From Thermodesulfomicrobium sp. WS (GTDB lineage: Bacteria; Desulfobacterota; Desulfovibrionia; Desulfovibrionales; Desulfomicrobiaceae), in the NCBI RefSeq assembly GCF_027925145.1, contig NZ_AP027130.1:248001-312000 (forward strand): 64,000 bases of DNA, given 5' to 3'. Made by a program: the position numbers and the translations under genes. The notes under the pieces are model-generated. The model worked only from the letters and a program-made list of their open reading frames with translations, was not told where the DNA came from and made no database searches. Of this stretch, positions 36,869-45,257 are shown in pieces. The stretch's first letter is position 1, and every line of letters starts with the position of its first letter.

Positions 36869-38070
36869 TCCCTCGCCACTACCTTTTCGATACCTTCCGC
36901 GGCGAGCGCGTGCATCTTGGGGTGTGTGGCTCGGTGGCGGCGTACAAGGCCCTGGAACTCACCAGGGCCTTGGTCCATTTGGAGATGCCGGTGGAAGTCA
37001 CCCTCACCACGGCGGCCACCCAATTCGTCACGCCCATGGCCTTTCGCGCCGTTGGCGCCGCAGCGGTACACACCGCGCCCTTCCATCTGGAAGACCCCTT
37101 CCAGCACCTCCAGCCCGGGGAGCTCGCCCGGGCCGTGGCCGTGGTGCCCGCCACGGCCAACATCCTGGCCAAGATGGCCCACGGCCTGGCCGACGACCTC
37201 CTCTCCACCCAGCTTCTGGCCTGCCCCGGCCCGGTCCTCGTGGCCCCGGCCATGAATCCGCGCATGTGGCTGGCTTCGGCCACCCAGGCCAATGTCCAAG
37301 TGCTGCGCCAACGCGGGGTGCGCTTCGTCGGGCCGGACAGCGGGGCCGTGGCCTGCGGCGACATGGGCACCGGCCGCCTGGCACCGGTGGAAGAAATCTT
37401 CGTGGAGATCTTGCGCCTCATCACCCCCCAAGACCTGGCCGGTATGCGCATACTCGTGACCTTGGGCCCCACCCGGGAATACTTCGACCCGGCCCGCTTC
37501 TGGTCCAATCCATCCACCGGCACCATGGGCGCCAGTCTGGCGGTGGCCGCGGCCCTGCGCGGTGCGGAAGTCACGGCGGTGTGCGGCCCGGTGGATATCG
37601 CCCTGCCGCGCTCGGTGCGGCGCATCGACGTAATCTCGGCGCAGGAGATGTTCACCGCGGCCATGGACCTCTTCCCCTCGGTAGATATGGCGCTGTGTAC
37701 CGCAGCGGTGGCCGACTTCCGCCCCCCCCGCCAGGAAACCAAATACAAGAAAGATGGCCAGTCCCTGGCGCTCACCTTTGCCCCCAACCCGGACATCCTC
37801 GCCGCCATGGGCAAAACCAAGGCCCCACACCAACGCCTGCTCGGCTTCGCGGCGGAAACTGGAGATCTCGCGGCCGCGGCTGCCGCCAAGTTGGAGCGCA
37901 AAAACGCCGACCTCATGGCCGCCAACCCCATCGGCCAGGCCGAAGCAGGCTTTGCCAGCCCCACCAACCGCATGGTGGTGGTGGATCGCAGCGGCCGCAC
38001 CGAGTCCTGGCCCGTACTCCCCAAAACCGAAGTAGCCTGGAGGCTGCTCTCATGGCTGGCCAGCCTGTAG
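36865..38070 (+). CDS. coaBC: Bifunctional phosphopantothenoylcysteine decarboxylase/synthetase CoaBC
   Basis: CoaBC makes 4'-phosphopantetheine from phosphopantothenate and cysteine in CoA synthesis. The N-terminal flavoprotein part has 'HLGVCGSVAAYKALEL', 'PATANILAKMAHGLADDLLS' and 'APAMNPRMW'. The C-terminal synthetase part has 'ILVTLGPTREYFDPARF', 'SNPSTGTMGASLA' and 'AAVADFRP'. Length 401 is normal. The ATG at 36865 overlaps the lipoprotein stop; a longer frame exists but lies inside that gene. Confidence 0.95.
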   Translation: MIPRHYLFDTFRGERVHLGVCGSVAAYKALELTRALVHLEMPVEVTLTTAATQFVTPMAFRAVGAAAVHTAPFHLEDPFQHLQPGELARAVAVVPATANILAKMAHGLADDLLSTQLLACPGPVLVAPAMNPRMWLASATQANVQVLRQRGVRFVGPDSGAVACGDMGTGRLAPVEEIFVEILRLITPQDLAGMRILVTLGPTREYFDPARFWSNPSTGTMGASLAVAAALRGAEVTAVCGPVDIALPRSVRRIDVISAQEMFTAAMDLFPSVDMALCTAAVADFRPPRQETKYKKDGQSLALTFAPNPDILAAMGKTKAPHQRLLGFAAETGDLAAAAAAKLERKNADLMAANPIGQAEAGFASPTNRMVVVDRSGRTESWPVLPKTEVAWRLLSWLASL

Positions 38071-38714
38071 GGGAACGGGCGCGGCTTCTGCGCGCCATGG
38101 GCGTTGCCTGGATCATCGCCCCGAGGCGGCCAGCCCCTGTCCGCCCCCAGGCCCAAGCACCCCAACTTCCCAAGTCACGCCGCCCCCAACACCCGCCCCA
38201 GCGCCCCACGCCAGAGGCGCCGCCACGCACCACAAACCCGGCGCCCCCGGCCGCAGCGGCAGCGCGTGCGCCTTTTCCGGGGGTCCTGCGGACCCTCTTG
38301 CACGGAAAAGCACAACCGGTGCACACCCTGTGGACCTACGCCGAACTCTGGGAGGACCTCCACGCCCCACGCCCGCCCCGTCTGGAGCTCATCAAAAAGA
38401 TCCAAGCCGCCTGCGCCGAACGTCTGGGCTGGGAGGCCGCCCGCATGGCCCTGTGGCCCTGCCGCTGCCCGACGCCCGAGACCTGGGAACACGGCCTTGC
38501 CCAATGGCAGCCCCGATGCCTCCTCGTCTTTGGCCAAGCAGCCATCCGCCACATCCTGCCCGAAATCCAGGCCCCATCTGTCCCTTTTCCCTGGGGCGAC
38601 ATGCTCGTAGTGCCCCTTCCTGACCTCGACGCCATGCTTGCCGGCGACGCCGAAGCAAAGGCCCTTGCCTGGCAGATACTCCAAGGCGTGCCCTCCTTGC
38701 CCGCGCGCACATAA
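38052..38714 (+). CDS. Pro/Ala-rich hypothetical protein
   Basis: This 220-residue protein starts inside the end of coaBC (19-base overlap). After a short N-terminal part comes a disordered Pro/Ala/Arg stretch (about residues 25-75), then a folded-looking domain with 'LLVFGQAAIRHILPEIQ' and 'LVVPLPDLDAMLAGD'. I do not recognise the domain. Codon use matches its neighbours and the frame is long, so it is probably real. Confidence 0.6.
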   Translation: MAGQPVGERARLLRAMGVAWIIAPRRPAPVRPQAQAPQLPKSRRPQHPPQRPTPEAPPRTTNPAPPAAAAARAPFPGVLRTLLHGKAQPVHTLWTYAELWEDLHAPRPPRLELIKKIQAACAERLGWEAARMALWPCRCPTPETWEHGLAQWQPRCLLVFGQAAIRHILPEIQAPSVPFPWGDMLVVPLPDLDAMLAGDAEAKALAWQILQGVPSLPART

Positions 38715-38832
38715 GGAGGGGGGATATCCGGCCGCACGTCCCTGGTGGACGCCTGCGAAAAACCCCGCCGGACTCTCCTTCCAATGTCCGCGGCGGTCTT
38801 CGCCATCCTGCCGAAGGCCGCCGCATCTTCCC

Positions 38833-38852
38833 ATTGTTTCACGTGAAACAAT
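38833..38852. promoter_or_regulatory. parS centromere site
   Basis: The 16-bp palindrome TGTTTCACGTGAAACA (38835-38850) is a perfect match to the bacterial parS consensus and extends to 20 bp as ATTGTTTCACGTGAAACAAT. It lies in the 270-base gap 38715-38984, 1.2 kb before parA and 2.4 kb before parB. ParB is expected to load here and spread. I see nothing else clear in the gap. Confidence 0.95.
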
Positions 38853-38984
38853 TCTCCGGTGCTTGAGGGCCATACGGCATGGGCATCGGCCCCGAAGCCG
38901 CGCTTTGCGCGCCGCGCCCATCTCTAGACGGCCCCGGCGCCTTGGGCTACAGGACGCCATCCCATTTTTCTTCAAGGAGTTGAC

Positions 38985-39989
38985 ATGCGCGTTCTCGTGA
39001 CTGGCGCGGCTGGTTTCATCGGCTTTCATCTCAGCCGCCGCCTGCTGGCCGAAGGGGCCGAGGTGGTAGGGCTCGACAATCTCAACGACTACTACAGCGT
39101 GGATCTCAAAAAGGCTCGCTTGGCCCAGTTGGTAGGCTCGGGCTTTCGCTTCGTGCAGGCGGATCTGGCGGACAAGGCGGCCCTGCGGGCGCTCTTTGCC
39201 GAAGCAGGCTTCACCCACGTGGTCAACCTGGCGGCTCAGGCCGGGGTCCGCTACTCCCTCACCAACCCCGAGGCCTACGTGGAGACCAACCTGGTGGGCT
39301 TTGCCCATCTGCTCGAATGCTGCCGCCACTTTCCGGTGAAACATTTGGTGTATGCCTCGTCGAGCTCGGTCTACGGCCTCAACACCGCCATGCCCTTTTC
39401 CGTACACCACAACGTCGACCATCCCGTGAGCCTCTACGCGGCCACCAAAAAGGCCGGAGAGCTCATGGCCCACACCTACAGCCACCTCTACCGCATCCCC
39501 AGCACCGGCCTGCGGTTCTTTACGGTGTACGGCCCCTGGGGCCGACCGGACATGGCCCTGTTCCTCTTCACCAAGGCCATTTTGAACGGCGAGCCCATCA
39601 CGGTCTTCAACCACGGCAAGATGCGCCGGGACTTCACCTACATCGACGACATCATCGAAGGGGTGTGGCGGGTCATGCAGCGCATTCCCGAACCCAATCC
39701 CCAGTGGGATGGTGCCCATCCGGACCCCAGCTCTTCGCTGGCCCCGTACCGGCTCTACAACATCGGCAACAACAGCAGCGTGGAGTTGGAATACTTCATC
39801 CAGGTGCTCGAAGAGACTCTGGGCAAAAAGGCCATCCGCAACTCCGTGGACATCCAGCCCGGGGACGTGCCTGCCACCTCCGCCGACGTGGATGACCTGA
39901 TGCGCGATACCGGGTTTCGGCCCTCCACCCCCATTGAAGTGGGGATCCAGCGCTTTGTGGAGTGGTACCGGAGCTACCACAACGTCTAA
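38985..39989 (+). CDS. NAD-dependent nucleotide-sugar epimerase (UDP-glucuronate 4-epimerase type)
   Basis: This 334-residue short-chain dehydrogenase-type epimerase has the NAD-binding 'GAAGFIGFHLSRRLLAEG', catalytic 'YAATKKAGE' (Tyr-x3-Lys) and 'SSSVYG'. The line 'LDNLNDYYSVDLKKARL' and the C-terminal 'QPGDVPATSADV' are typical of UDP-glucuronate 4-epimerases of polysaccharide synthesis. The start has AAGGAG upstream. It sits between parS and parA but is probably unrelated to segregation. Confidence 0.87.
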   Translation: MRVLVTGAAGFIGFHLSRRLLAEGAEVVGLDNLNDYYSVDLKKARLAQLVGSGFRFVQADLADKAALRALFAEAGFTHVVNLAAQAGVRYSLTNPEAYVETNLVGFAHLLECCRHFPVKHLVYASSSSVYGLNTAMPFSVHHNVDHPVSLYAATKKAGELMAHTYSHLYRIPSTGLRFFTVYGPWGRPDMALFLFTKAILNGEPITVFNHGKMRRDFTYIDDIIEGVWRVMQRIPEPNPQWDGAHPDPSSSLAPYRLYNIGNNSSVELEYFIQVLEETLGKKAIRNSVDIQPGDVPATSADVDDLMRDTGFRPSTPIEVGIQRFVEWYRSYHNV

Positions 39990-40003
39990 GCCCAGGAGGG
40001 GAC

Positions 40004-40798
40004 ATGGCGCACGTCATTGCCGTTGCCAATCAAAAAGGCGGGGTGGGCAAAACCACCACCGCCGTCAACCTTGCGGCCTCCTTTGCGGCCATGGAGCGGC
40101 GCACGCTCCTCATCGACTGCGATCCCCAAGGCAACGCCACCAGCGGTGTGGGGCTCGACCCGCGGCAATGCCGCACCAATCTCTACACCGTCCTGGGGGC
40201 GCCCCAGAGCGCCGCAGCGGCCATCCGCACCACGGCAATGGACTACCTCCACGTGCTCCCGGCCACGCCGGATCTGGCTGGGGCAGAGATCGAACTCATC
40301 GACATGGAGCGCCGCGAGAGCGTCCTCGCCCAAGTGGTGGAGGCCGTGCAGCAGGACTACGCCTTTGTGCTCCTGGACTGCCCGCCGTCCCTGGGGCTCC
40401 TCACCCTCAATGCCCTGTGTGCGGCCCGCTGGATCCTCATCCCACTGCAGACCGAGTACTATGCCCTGGAAGGCATGGCGCGGCTCCTTGCCACGGTGGA
40501 GCGGGTGCGCGGCCGGCTCAACCCGCAGCTGGAGATCCTTGGCATCGTGCTCACCATGTTCGACAAGCGCAACAAGCTCTCGTTTCACGTGGAACATGAA
40601 GTGCGGGGGCATTTCCGGGACCTCACCCTGGCCACCACCATCCCCCGCAACGTGCGCCTCTCCGAGGCCCCAAGCCACGGGCAGCCGGCGCTCCTCTACG
40701 ACATCCGCTCCCTGGGCACCCAAGCCTATCTCCAGCTCGCCCAGGAGATCCTGGACCTGCCGCGCCTCAGCGCTCCGGGCACGGCGGCGTGCAGGTGA
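40004..40798 (+). CDS. parA: Chromosome partitioning ATPase ParA
   Basis: This 264-residue ATPase has the deviant Walker A 'QKGGVGKTTTAVNLAA' (residues 9-24), 'LLIDCDPQGNATSGVG' and 'FVLLDCPPSLG', all standard for ParA/Soj, and no N-terminal DNA-binding extension. It forms ATP-dependent dimers on DNA and moves ParB-parS. The ATG at 40004 has GGAGGGG upstream. The coding region contains a near-consensus parS at 40581, encoding 'SFHVEHEV'. Confidence 0.95.
   Translation: MAHVIAVANQKGGVGKTTTAVNLAASFAAMERRTLLIDCDPQGNATSGVGLDPRQCRTNLYTVLGAPQSAAAAIRTTAMDYLHVLPATPDLAGAEIELIDMERRESVLAQVVEAVQQDYAFVLLDCPPSLGLLTLNALCAARWILIPLQTEYYALEGMARLLATVERVRGRLNPQLEILGIVLTMFDKRNKLSFHVEHEVRGHFRDLTLATTIPRNVRLSEAPSHGQPALLYDIRSLGTQAYLQLAQEILDLPRLSAPGTAACR
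40581..40596. promoter_or_regulatory. Near-consensus parS inside parA
   Basis: CGTTTCACGTGGAACA matches parS at 14 of 16 positions with the central TTTCACGTG intact. It lies in codons of parA. Cluster parS sites inside par genes are known in other bacteria, so ParB may bind here weakly. Confidence 0.55.
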
Positions 40799-41171
40799 TG
40801 GAGACCTTGTCCTTGAAATGGCGGCGCGTGATGCGGCTCTTGCACGCCAGGCATTGGTAGGCCACCAGTCCGCCCAGGTTGGCGGCGCGCAGCATGAACT
40901 TGCGCGGCTCGTCCCGGCGCCAGTTTTCCGTCGCGGCGCCGCAGGTGGCGCACTCCACAGCCTCACAGAAGGGGTAGCGAAAGTCCCAATTTTTCTGCAA
41001 AAGCTCGTAGTCCGCCAAAGGTTCCGGGATGACCCGTTCCTGCGGACACAACCGCTCCAGGGCCGCCAGCACGGCGCGCTCCACATATGGCCACAAGGCC
41101 TCGTCGATGAGCACTCCCTGACGGTTGCCCTGAGCGTCCACAAGATACCGAATGGCATTGGCTCGATCCAT
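40767..41171 (-). CDS. Small cysteine-rich hypothetical protein
   Basis: This 134-residue protein has two Cys pairs, 'CATC' (about residue 72) and 'CLAC' (about 104), that could bind zinc, and a conserved-looking 'FCEAVECATCGAATENW'. The start at 41171 has GAGGGA upstream. Its 3' end overlaps the parA 3' end by 32 bases in convergent orientation. No function can be given. The gap to parB (41172-41279) holds the promoters of both genes; I see no clear site. Confidence 0.65.
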   Translation of the reverse strand: MDRANAIRYLVDAQGNRQGVLIDEALWPYVERAVLAALERLCPQERVIPEPLADYELLQKNWDFRYPFCEAVECATCGAATENWRRDEPRKFMLRAANLGGLVAYQCLACKSRITRRHFKDKVSITCTPPCPER

Positions 41172-41279
41172 GTTTCCCTCGCATTGTTGTCCGTACGGAG
41201 GAGGCATCCTCCAAAAAACACTTCATAATATCCGCTTGCCACAATGCAAGCCCAGCACTTCTTCTGGAGGAAAGACCCC

Positions 41280-42134
41280 ATGACTGGAAGCACACGCGGC
41301 CTTGGCCGCGGCCTCGACGCCCTTTTGGGCAGCACGTCCAGCGAGCCTCAGGAAGGCTTGCAGGAAATCCCCCTCAGCCAGCTTCGGCCCAGCCCCTATC
41401 AGCCGCGGCAGCACTTCGACCCCGTTGGCCTGGAAGAGCTGGCGGCGTCCATCGCAGCCCAAGGCGTCATTCAGCCGCTCACCGTGCGGCCCATGGACAA
41501 CGGCAACTACGAAATCGTGGCCGGAGAGCGCCGTTTCCGCGCCTGTCAAATGGCCGGCCTGTACACCGCCCCCTGCCTGGTGCGGAAGATGAGCGACACC
41601 GAAGCCATGGCCGTGGCCTTGGTGGAAAACCTGCAGCGGGAAGACCTCTCGCCCATGGAAGAAGCCCGCGCCCTGGAGGCCCTGCGCGTCACCCTGAACC
41701 TCACCCAGGAAGACTTGGCGGACCAGGTGGGCAAGAGCCGCTCCGCAGTGGCCAACGCCCTGCGCTTGCTCAAGCTCCCTACCTCGGTCCAGGACATGGT
41801 GGAGGACGGCCGGCTCTCCGCAGGCCATGCCCGCGCCCTCCTCGCCCTGGAGACCGAAGAGCTCATCAGCGCCGCGGCCCAGGAAGTGGTGCGGCGGGGG
41901 CTTACGGTGCGGCAGACCGAGGCCCTGGTCAAGCGCTTCCCCCCCACGCCGCCTCAGCCCAAAACCCTGCCCGCGGACATGGCGGCCTGGCACCAGCGCA
42001 TGTCCGCGCGTATCCCCTGCCCCATCCAGGTACGCGGCGATGAAAAGCGCGGCCAAGTGGTCTTCTCCTACCGCAATCCCCGGGAGCGGGCCCTGCTTTT
42101 GGCCTTGATGGAAGGATTGGAGATGCCCCAATGA
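41280..42134 (+). CDS. parB: Chromosome partitioning protein ParB
   Basis: This 284-residue CTPase and DNA-binding protein has the N-terminal 'GRGLDALLG', the ParB/Srx motif 'GERRFRACQMAG' with 'ENLQREDLSPMEEA', the helix-turn-helix 'LTQEDLADQVGKSRSAVANALRLL' and a C-terminal dimer region. It binds parS (38833). The ATG at 41280 follows TGGAGGAAAG; a longer in-frame start lacks a site. Its stop overlaps the heptose kinase start. Confidence 0.95.
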   Translation: MTGSTRGLGRGLDALLGSTSSEPQEGLQEIPLSQLRPSPYQPRQHFDPVGLEELAASIAAQGVIQPLTVRPMDNGNYEIVAGERRFRACQMAGLYTAPCLVRKMSDTEAMAVALVENLQREDLSPMEEARALEALRVTLNLTQEDLADQVGKSRSAVANALRLLKLPTSVQDMVEDGRLSAGHARALLALETEELISAAAQEVVRRGLTVRQTEALVKRFPPTPPQPKTLPADMAAWHQRMSARIPCPIQVRGDEKRGQVVFSYRNPRERALLLALMEGLEMPQ

Positions 42135-43123
42135 AGGAACTCATCGCACGCCTTGGCGGCACGCGGGTGCTCGTGGTGGGGGACGCCATGCTCGACCACT
42201 ACGAGTGGGGCGAGGTGCACCGCATCTCACCGGAAGCGCCGGTGCCCATCGTTCAGGTTACCCGGCAGGAGTGGAAGCTCGGCGGGGCAGGCAACGTCGC
42301 GGCCAATGTGGCCGCCTTGGGCGGAGCCCCCACCCTGGTGGCCATCCGCGGTACCGACGAGGCCGGAGAGCGCCTGGAGGCCCTGTGTACCCGCGCCGGA
42401 TTTGCCGTCAGTCTCGTGGACTGCCCGGCGCGGGAGACCACCCGCAAGACCCGGGTCATGGCCGGCCATCAGCAGATGCTGCGCATCGACCACGAAAGCA
42501 CGGGACCGCTGCCTGCGGCAAGCGCCCTGCTCCTGCGGGAGACCGCGAAAAGGCACCTGGATGCCGCCGCCGTGGTGGTCTCGGACTACGGCAAGGGGGC
42601 AGTGCACGCGGAGCTCCTCCAGGACCTGGCCGCCCACCCACGGGTGTTCCTGGATCCCAAGACCTGCAACTACCCCCTCTACCGTCAGGCGTATTGCATG
42701 ACCCCCAACACCAAGGAGGGCAGTGAGGGCTCCGGCATCACCATCACCGATCCCGCCTCGGCTATCGCTGCAGGCCGGGTGCTTTTGCAGCGCTACGGTC
42801 TTGCCACCCTGGTGCTCACCTTGGGGGCTGACGGCATGGCCGTGTTCGTGCCCGGCGAAGGGGTCTTCCACGTACCCACCATGGCCCAGCAGGTATTCGA
42901 TGTCACCGGCGCCGGGGATACGGTCATCGCCACCTTGGCCCTGAGCGTGGGCGCCGGCGCGGATCTTCTCACCGCCGCCATGCTGGCCAACCTGGCCGCT
43001 GGCATCGTGGTGGGCAAGATCGGCACCGCGGCGCCCAGTGTGGAAGAACTTACCGGCGCCCTGGAGGCCCACGCCGGACTGCGGCCGGAGAAATGGGCGG
43101 AACTGCCCAAGAATCTGGGCTAG
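42131..43123 (+). CDS. rfaE1: D-beta-D-heptose 7-phosphate kinase (HldE domain I)
   Basis: This 330-residue PfkB-family kinase makes heptose 1,7-bisphosphate for LPS core. It has 'VLVVGDAMLDHYEWGEV', 'KLGGAGNVAANVAALGG', 'VSDYGKGAV' and the catalytic 'DVTGAGDTVIATLA'. The adenylyltransferase half is a separate gene at 34970, so the bifunctional HldE of many bacteria is split here. It overlaps parB by ATGA. Its TAG shares the CTAG palindrome with the convergent gene's stop. Confidence 0.92.
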   Translation: MKELIARLGGTRVLVVGDAMLDHYEWGEVHRISPEAPVPIVQVTRQEWKLGGAGNVAANVAALGGAPTLVAIRGTDEAGERLEALCTRAGFAVSLVDCPARETTRKTRVMAGHQQMLRIDHESTGPLPAASALLLRETAKRHLDAAAVVVSDYGKGAVHAELLQDLAAHPRVFLDPKTCNYPLYRQAYCMTPNTKEGSEGSGITITDPASAIAAGRVLLQRYGLATLVLTLGADGMAVFVPGEGVFHVPTMAQQVFDVTGAGDTVIATLALSVGAGADLLTAAMLANLAAGIVVGKIGTAAPSVEELTGALEAHAGLRPEKWAELPKNLG

Positions 43124-43683
43124 GACGGGGTTCCCGTCAGCTCGCAGGCCCCGCCGCAGCACGCCCCGCCCAAGGCCGTGTAGGCCGCCAGGATACGGCT
43201 TTCCTTTTCCAGGCGCTCCGGGGCCAGGGGCGGACAGGGATGGGCAGCCGCAAGGCCCGGCAGCTCCTCCCAACGGGGCACGGCGTACCAGCCTTCTCCC
43301 AGGGTGCTGCCGTCCTGGGCGGCCACGAGCAAGATGCGCTTGGAGTCCGTGACCAGCACCACGGGAAAGGGTTGGGGCTGGTGCACCCGCGCCGCGGCAA
43401 CACTTTCGCGCACGAAGGTGCCCACCTCGCCGGGACAGAAGAACAGGGCAAGAAGCGGGGTTCCGTCTTCGGCAAAGGCGGCGATATCCACCGAGAACCG
43501 CTCCTCACGGCCGTCCACCTGGGCGCGCACGGCGTACTTGGGCCGCAAGAGGTGGCGCGGGTAGCCCTTTTCCTCCACGAGCATGCGTGCCAGGCCCTGG
43601 CGCAAATCTTCGTAGGTGGAGTCCTGGATGCTCGCACCAGTCAAATAATCCGTAATCACCCGTTCAAAAAAGACTTCGTGCAT
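43120..43683 (-). CDS. Orphan type I restriction HsdR N-terminal domain protein
   Basis: This 187-residue protein matches the HsdR N-terminal nuclease fold: 'DLRQGLARMLVEEKGYP' precedes 'FSVDIAAF', then 'TPLLALFFCPGE', where the PD-(D/E)XK core normally has an E-x-K; here the region is F-F-C, so catalysis is doubtful. The C-terminus has a 'CCGGAC' cluster. No HsdM, HsdS or helicase is near. GAGGAGG precedes the ATG at 43683. It is convergent with rfaE1, their stops sharing CTAG. Confidence 0.7.
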   Translation of the reverse strand: MHEVFFERVITDYLTGASIQDSTYEDLRQGLARMLVEEKGYPRHLLRPKYAVRAQVDGREERFSVDIAAFAEDGTPLLALFFCPGEVGTFVRESVAAARVHQPQPFPVVLVTDSKRILLVAAQDGSTLGEGWYAVPRWEELPGLAAAHPCPPLAPERLEKESRILAAYTALGGACCGGACELTGTPS

Positions 43684-43841
43684 ACAGACCTCCTCACTGC
43701 TCGCGTCCACTGGGCATGAAGAAAAAAGACGCTCTCGCCCCTTGCCCTGAGAAATCGAAAAAGCATACTCTGTTTGGAGCAACGCCCCGGAAAAACGGGG
43801 CCATGGAACCCATACGCCTATTGCGTCTGTCGAGGCCACTC

Positions 43842-45257
43842 ATGAGCACCCCCCTGCTTTTTCGCAAAACCCTCTTCCACATCTGCGACGGCCTCGGCGC
43901 CGGGCTCTCCCGCTTCTCGGGCCCCAGCCGCGTGGCCGTGGTGTACGCCCTTGAGGACACCGGGCCGGTGTTCATCCACGACCCCCAAGATCTGCTGCGG
44001 GAGCACGAACCCAAGATCCGCGAAATCTTCTCCCGCTTTCCGCCGCCCCTGTGCCCTGCGGGTCCTGCCTACGACGGATTCATCCCCTGCGCGGACGTCC
44101 AGCTCTCGGGCATCATCTCTTTCGGCGCCCGCTCGGCGCCTCTGCCCCTGCAGATGTGGTTCACGGACCATCACCCGGACATCTGCTCCGTGCTCCCCAC
44201 CCAGCGCTGGCTGGAACAGGCCTGCCGCCTCATGGTGCAGAGCATGGAAAGCCGGGCCTGCACCGTGGAGAACGCGGGGTTCATCCTCCATGACTTTGCC
44301 CTGCACGCGGTGCGGGACGCCATCGTGGATGAACGCAGCCGCAGCATCATGGATTCTCGCCTGCGGGTGTACACGGTGCTCGCAGCCATCCTCGACCTGT
44401 CCAAGGCCCGAGAGGAAGGCCGCCTGCCCGTGGGTGAGATGGCCTTCGTGGAGCCCGACCTGGTGGACACCATCCACTATATGGCCAAGCTCGATCCGCA
44501 CGAGCGGCCCCTGCTCCAGGACACCAAACACGTGCGCAAACTCCTTCAGGCCGTGGAAGGCACCCGCCACCGGCTGGTGTGCGACGGCACCCACATCATC
44601 GGCATCGGCGCAGGCAGGCTGCCCGACTATTCCATTGGCGCCGAGTTTCTCGGCAGCTACGGGTTCATCAGCCTGCAGGAGGAAAAGATCTGCAGCTTCG
44701 CCGATGGGAGTCTCCACTCCTCCACCCGCGAGCCCATCCTCGTGGCCCTGGAAGAAACCCTGGTGGAGATGCGCTGGCCCGCGCACCACATCTACGGCAT
44801 CATGCACATGGTGCTCGAGATCGTCAAAAGCGCCCAGGAGCGGCGGCATGGCTGCGCCCTCATCCTGGATTACGGCACGCCGCTTGCCCACACCTCCGGC
44901 CAGCGCCTCACCTCCGCCCTCAATCTCCGGCGGCTGGCGGAGCTGGATCTGGCCAAGACCCTGGCCCGGGTGGACGGCGCCCTGCACATCGATATCCGCA
45001 CCCTGCGTCTCGTGGCCTTCGCCACCCTCATGGACGGCAAGGCCGTACCCGGCGAGAGTCGAGCGCGCGGGGCCCGCTACAACTCCGCCCTGCGGTTTTC
45101 CGCCGAACACCCGGACCTCTTCGTGGTGGTGGTGAGCGCCGACCGCCCCATCTCCATCATCCAGCACGGGGCCGAACTCTCCACCCGCTGCGAATGGCAG
45201 CCCCAAGGGCGGGACGTGGGCAGTCCGCTCCCCCTGGAGCAGTGGGCGTCGCCCTAG
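43842..45257 (+). CDS. Protein with divergent diadenylate cyclase (DAC/DisA-N) domain
   Basis: This protein of about 471 residues ends in a DAC-like domain (about 370-455): 'VDGALHIDIRTL' supplies the DGA motif, and 'RGARYNSALRFS' stands where active enzymes have G-x-R-H-R, so His and the second Arg are replaced by Tyr and Asn. 'VVVVSADRPISII' follows. The first ~350 residues are an uncharacterised region. Activity in making cyclic di-AMP is uncertain. I prefer ATG 43842 (GAGG, 6-base spacing); in-frame ATGs at 43803 and 43716 are less well placed. A GCCCCG/CGGGGC hairpin lies at 43784-43801. Confidence 0.75.
   Translation: MSTPLLFRKTLFHICDGLGAGLSRFSGPSRVAVVYALEDTGPVFIHDPQDLLREHEPKIREIFSRFPPPLCPAGPAYDGFIPCADVQLSGIISFGARSAPLPLQMWFTDHHPDICSVLPTQRWLEQACRLMVQSMESRACTVENAGFILHDFALHAVRDAIVDERSRSIMDSRLRVYTVLAAILDLSKAREEGRLPVGEMAFVEPDLVDTIHYMAKLDPHERPLLQDTKHVRKLLQAVEGTRHRLVCDGTHIIGIGAGRLPDYSIGAEFLGSYGFISLQEEKICSFADGSLHSSTREPILVALEETLVEMRWPAHHIYGIMHMVLEIVKSAQERRHGCALILDYGTPLAHTSGQRLTSALNLRRLAELDLAKTLARVDGALHIDIRTLRLVAFATLMDGKAVPGESRARGARYNSALRFSAEHPDLFVVVVSADRPISIIQHGAELSTRCEWQPQGRDVGSPLPLEQWASP

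Noticed and set aside
38715-38984. Replication origin at the parS gap
   Set aside because: No cluster of DnaA boxes or AT-rich unwinding element is visible; only parS is clear.
43784-43801. GCCCCG/CGGGGC hairpin as terminator before the DAC-domain gene
   Set aside because: No T-run on either strand; it may only be leader structure and is mentioned with the gene.
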